The translations under genes and the position numbers were made by a program. Of a stretch of 64,000 bases of DNA, positions 62,050 through 64,000 are shown piece by piece (position 1 is the first letter of the stretch; each line of letters begins with the position of its first letter). Origin of the DNA: Serpula lacrymans var. lacrymans S7.9 (taxonomy: Eukaryota; Basidiomycota; Agaricomycetes; Boletales; Serpulaceae); assembly GCF_000218685.1 (NCBI RefSeq), contig NW_006763295.1, positions 248,001 through 312,000 on the forward strand. The letters run 5' to 3'. The notes beneath the pieces were generated by a model, which was not told the origin of the DNA, did no database searches, and saw only the letters and a program-made list of their open reading frames with translations.

Positions 62050-64000
62050 ATGGAAATCGACCCCAAGGTTGTGGGAGGCTTGGTCTGTTTGTTGCTAGTA
62101 GGAGCTGGAATCAAGGCAAAGCAAAGCTCCAAAGCTAGCGGGAATTTACCTTTGCCTCCCAGTCCACCAGCGACGCATTGGTGGTGGGGACACGAGGTTC
62201 CTGCCCAGTAGTACGTTTTCCACCGCAGAAAAAAGTCAACGTTACTTACGTGTTGCTTTTGCTATTCTTATCAGCGGGTGGCTCAAAGTTGAAGAGTGGA
62301 TCAACGAGTATGGTCCTGTCATATCTATTAGGCAAGGGAGGGAAACAGTCGTCATCGTAGGCCGCCACCAGGTACAACCATTTTCGTATCGTATACGAAT
62401 AGCATGACTATATGCTAATTGTTTGGTCTATAAGGCCGCTATTGATATAATGGAAAAACAAGGGGGCTCAACACTTGACCGTCCCAGTACGGTTGCCGCA
62501 GGAGATATACTGTCTGGGGGTTATAGGTTTGCTTTTACGCCTGGTGGAGAAAGGTTCAGGAGGATGCGTAGGCAAGTACACGCTCTCCGTTGCCTGTACT
62601 GTGACGTTTTAGTAACTCCAGAGTATCCGACATCGCAGAGCCGTTCACACACATTTACAGCCTAAAGCTGCTGAGAAATACGAATTAATGCAGATGGATC
62701 ACGCCAAGGACACAATCCTCGACTTGATCAATGATCCAAGCAAGTATGGTCTTCATGCCACGAGGTATGTATGCTCTACTTTGTAAACTTTGCGATTCCC
62801 CGTATTTAAATTGAACTTATCCACAGGTATGCGTCCTCCGTAATACAGAAGGTTACGTATGGTAAAACGTCGCCCACCTCCGCCGATGATCCTGAGGTTC
62901 AACAAGTGCGACTATCACTGGACAGGTTACGTTATGCCATGCGACCTGGTCGATATCTAGTAGATACATTGACATTCTTGAAGTATATTCCTTGGTACGG
63001 TCGCGAGCTGAAGAAATGGAATGCGGAGGATCGTCAACTTTATACTGGCCAGCTTAATAAAGTGAAGAATCAGTTGGTCAGTTATTTCTTATACAAGTAT
63101 ATCCAGTCTCTTGAATGTGTGGAAATCATCAGGACAACAATGAAGACACAGGACCTTCGTTTGGGAAATATCTACTTGAGAACAAGACAGAGACCGGACT
63201 GACAGAAATGGAAATGGCTTATCTAGCAGGTGGTTTCTTTGCTGCTGGCTCTGATACGGTACGTTTTGTCTTCATTTATATGTATTTTCTCATTAATTCA
63301 TCCGTTTTGGGACACAGACAGCTGTTGCTATCTGTATTATGATTGTTTCTGCTGCAACTCACCCAGAAGCCCAGGCGAAAGTACAAGCAGAGCTTGATTC
63401 CGTAGTAGGTCTGCAAAGGGGTGAGATTTTTCGTCGTCATGAGTGTATGCACCCTTAACCAACGCTGTGGTTACTTCTTTGTAGCTCCTACGTTTGCAGA
63501 CATTGATAATGTTCCACGACTTCAGGCATTTATCTTGGAAAGTTTCCGGTGGAGACCTGTCGCTTCTACAGGTATGAGATCTTTTCTAGCTTCTGCATCC
63601 TTTCTTGTGGATCACTTACGTTCGCATTAGGTTTGCCTCACCGTGCCAACAAAGACATCATCTGGGTATGTCTTGATTACATTACTGCTTGGATAGTATT
63701 TCACCGTAATATAGGGGAATTACTTCATCCCTGCTGGCACAACTGTGGTTGGAAATCATTGGTATGCTGCGAACCTTATGTGGAATCAAATGACGCACGT
63801 CTGATCCACTGCCGCAGGGCTATTTCCCGCGATCCTGATGTATATCCCAACCCGGACAGCTTCCAACCTGAACGGTGGTTGGATAGTCAAGGGAAGATAA
63901 AAGACAACATCAAGTTCCCCACTTATGGCTTTGGAAGACGGTAAAACTAATATTATATTTCTTCCTTTTGCATGGACTGATAGCTATCAATGCAGAGTAT
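62050..64000 (+). CDS. Cytochrome P450 monooxygenase, tandem copy 2 (cut by window end)
   Basis: The start at 62050 (MEIDPKVVGGLVCLLLVGAG) is followed by the same order of exons as copy 1. Hinge: LPLPPSPPATHWWWGHEVP. Then AAIDIMEKQGGSTLDRP, YGKTSPTSADDPEVQQV, I-helix AAGSDTTAVA, ExxR in ESFRWRP, NPDSFQPERWLD and PTYGFGRR, with the haem Cys exon starting at the window edge. Intron positions match copy 1. The intron at 62572-62638 is a GC-AG intron with a good AG|GCAAGT donor. It is clearly a tandem duplicate of copy 1. Substrate unknown. Confidence 0.9.

Overview
The window is nuclear DNA from a filamentous basidiomycete, most likely a mushroom-forming agaricomycete. Genes are dense and read from both strands. 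They carry many short introns of about 50-75 nt with GTRNGT donors and CTRAY-like branch sites. The families fit as well: NACHT (NLR-like) proteins, a DUF6533 membrane protein, BTB and F-box families, a PEX30-type dysferlin protein, a Tag1/DUF3712 giant and tandem P450s. All calls come from reading the sequence; no searches were run.

Layout. (1) 1-3451, minus strand: a NACHT NTPase gene with a frameshift. Its 3' side runs into the most striking element of the window, a series of about 19 short introns separated by exons of exactly 3 nt (two are 12 nt). (2) 4013-4094: tRNA-Ser(AGA). (3) 4158-15219: Mtf2-like mitochondrial protein, WW-MyTH4-RhoGAP protein, 6-phosphogluconate-dehydrogenase-like protein, DUF6533 membrane protein and a CECR5-type HAD hydrolase. 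(4) 15855-18637: transcription factor joining two C2H2-type fingers to a Zn2Cys6 cluster. (5) 19400-20702: gene remnants, including a decayed SDR. (6) 20987-29035: DUF218 protein, BTB protein, F-box protein, a small DMAC1/Dmo2-like protein and enoyl-CoA hydratase. (7) 29515-32960: NACHT-ankyrin gene with a decayed 3' tail. (8) 33745-40087: YciI-like protein, plant-type asparaginase, PEX30-type peroxisomal protein and PIG-V/Gpi18. (9) 40560-50373: one very large, intron-rich Tag1/DUF3712 gene. (10) 53174-57775: a disordered basic protein and an F-box/LRR protein. (11) 59366-64000: two tandem P450s, the second cut by the window edge.

Most genes are housekeeping or organelle genes (mitochondrial, peroxisomal, ER GPI-anchor, vacuolar). 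The accessory part is the two NACHT genes at 1-3.5 kb and 29.5-33 kb and the P450 pair at the right end. The candidate new system is the single-codon exon array appended to the first NACHT gene. Every 3-nt exon is frame-neutral and the decoded codons continue the NACHT reading frame without a stop to the window edge. If it is spliced as the sites suggest, exon skipping could vary an NLR tail codon by codon.
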